From: Erythrocercus mccallii
Lineage: Eukaryota; Chordata; Aves; Passeriformes; Dicruridae
Reading direction: 5' to 3'
Length of the DNA stretch: 64,000 bases
NCBI GenBank assembly: GCA_013397435.1
Contig: VZRG01001680.1
Location: forward strand, 1-64,000
Both the position numbers and the translations under genes were made by a program. This document shows positions 62,601 to 64,000 of this stretch, one piece after another. The number at the start of each line of letters is the position of its first letter. Positions within the stretch are counted from its first letter, which is position 1. Under the pieces are notes generated by a model. The model was not told the origin of the DNA and ran no database searches. It was given only the letters and a program-made list of their open reading frames with translations.

Positions 62601-64000
62601 ATAGTCTGAAATTTGACAGCCCCACAAGGGGGGAAGGGGAATGGAACAATCTCTGTGGATCTGTATCAATAAAGCTTTGGTTTGTACCTTTCTCACTTGG
62701 TGAAGGAGGGAGAAATACCACAGCATTCTCAAAATTTTAGACTCACAATGGAAAAAAATACACTCAACCTCTCCACTTCTTGAGCTTTCCAACTGGAAAT
62801 TTTCCTGTTTTGGTTTTTCAAGCTTCCCATTCTTCATAAAAAGCAGTAGCTGAATAGCTGCCCTTCTAAAGGGCAGTGGAACAGAAACACCTGAACCTGA
62901 CTGAAAGTTATTGCACAGTGCTGACAGTACTGCTTTGGAAAACTAGGTAGTTGTTTGTGAAATACAAAAAACCAAATGTAGTATGCATTGAGTAAAGCTG
63001 AAGTTATTAGCAAGGAGTATGTACTTTGTATACACAGAGCCTTCCCTGACCACTGCAAGATTTCTGTGATTTGAATAGACATAAACCTGAAGTGGGAAGG
63101 GCTGGATGTTTTGGGGAGGTATTTCAGTGGTATCATACACCTTAAGCTAAGAAATTCCTGCACAGGCTGTTAATGCTGGACATCTTTAACTTAATCAGGA
63201 TATGAACAGAGATCTGCTGATAACTGGGCAGATTTTGCAGGTTAATTATTGTCCCAAGATGAAACAACATAGATTTGTAACAACAAATAGTATGTAACAA
63301 CATACTATTAATCAAACGTAATTTCAGTGTAATTTGCAGAGATGAAGACATTTTAAAGCCTGAAAGAAACCTTCCATAAAGACACAAGTATGTCCTTGGA
63401 ATTAAGGAGCAGATCAAATTAAATCTTTTGATGAGTGGTATGAAAGTCTGTATTTTATTCTCATCTGTAACTGTTCAGCCTCCTCAATACACTTACACTG
63501 GTGATCTTCCCTTGCTTGAAATCTTCCCTGGTTCCTGGTCTCCACTATAAGCACCTCTAGATATTTTAATAATTATATTCTCTTTAACACTCACATATTC
63601 CATGTTGATGATACAGCTCTTCTAATTCAGATATATCTGCAGAGAGGCTTTGTGGCACTGTTTAGCAGCAGGAACTGATTTTGAATCTTCCTTTTAGCCT
63701 TGAAAGTGTTCAGAGAGACTGTGCTAAAGGCAGACACAGCAAGACCAACACTTACACAACTTCATTGTGGTATGGCTTTGCTCTTGTGTAAGAAAAGGGG
63801 CTACTTTATTTGGGAATGAATATTTGAGTTATTTTTGTGTTTTTTATCCAGTGGCATTGCACAGAATGGTCCATTAGCATAGTCATGAGCACGACAGCTG
63901 ACAGCAACCTGATCCGTGGGGACTGGCAATCAGAAGCTAGACTTTCCATCAAACCCACATCTCAAAGAACATCTGCAGGCATGAGGAGGAGGGCAGTGGG

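Larger units (their letters stand above)
56873..64000. other. PCSK5 intron upstream of the first PC5B-specific exon
   Basis: AT-rich sequence with no Cys-rich exon on the minus strand. I looked for the exon expected to precede the PC5B branch and for the PC5A terminal exon by their Cys codon patterns and found neither. It contains an ERVL LTR, two microsatellites and an assembly gap. The rest is unremarkable. Confidence 0.6.

Noticed and set aside
56873..64000. Search for the PC5A terminal exon and the exon preceding the PC5B branch
   Set aside because: No minus-strand stretch had the expected Cys pattern with splice sites; they are presumed to lie beyond the window.

Overview
This is a vertebrate nuclear window with spliced genes, long AT-rich introns and dispersed retroelements. 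CR1 LINE tails carrying the CAYAGAAT-type 3' repeat, together with several ERV long terminal repeats of avian type, point to a bird, probably a passerine. Both genes recognised here have, as I recall, Z-chromosome orthologues in chicken, so the window is probably Z-linked; that is inference.

Layout. (1) Bases 1-7948, + strand: the 3' part of ARSK (arylsulfatase K, a lysosomal sulfatase). Four coding exons are visible, all joined in phase 1; the catalytic N-terminal half lies before the window. The introns hold one LTR cut by the left edge and two solo LTRs with clean target-site duplications. (2) Bases 7949-12258: the interval between two convergent genes, with a good ARSK poly(A) signal candidate near 9427 and a possible extra ARSK exon near 10893. 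(3) Bases 12259-56872, - strand: the 3' part of PCSK5 (proprotein convertase PC5/6). Seventeen coding exons (2951 coding bases) encode about seventeen Cys-rich furin-like repeats, one transmembrane helix and an acidic cytoplasmic tail. This is the whole part specific to the long, membrane-bound PC5B form. All sixteen splice junctions were checked by hand and keep frame. (4) Bases 56873-64000: intron upstream of the first PC5B-specific exon, with one ERVL LTR, an AT/CA microsatellite and a 30-base assembly gap.

Repeats: two solo LTRs of one family in opposite orientations, each with a 4-bp duplication (1153-1841, 32101-32801); a 740-bp solo LTR with a 5-bp duplication (2761-3500); an ERVL provirus remnant with 431-bp LTRs and decayed protease and reverse-transcriptase segments (50871-54622); a related solo LTR (59132-59573); three further LTR-like segments (near 15.94-16.42, 33.54-33.85 and 39.06-39.79 kb); and three CR1 fragments.

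The two genes are not known to work together; what is notable is their adjacency. ARSK lies on human 5q and PCSK5 on human 9q, so the window seems to span a synteny junction of the avian Z. I found no CRISPR array, RNA gene or previously undescribed system. The most useful open questions are the real ARSK C-terminus, the PC5A/PC5B splice choice and the LTR insertions.
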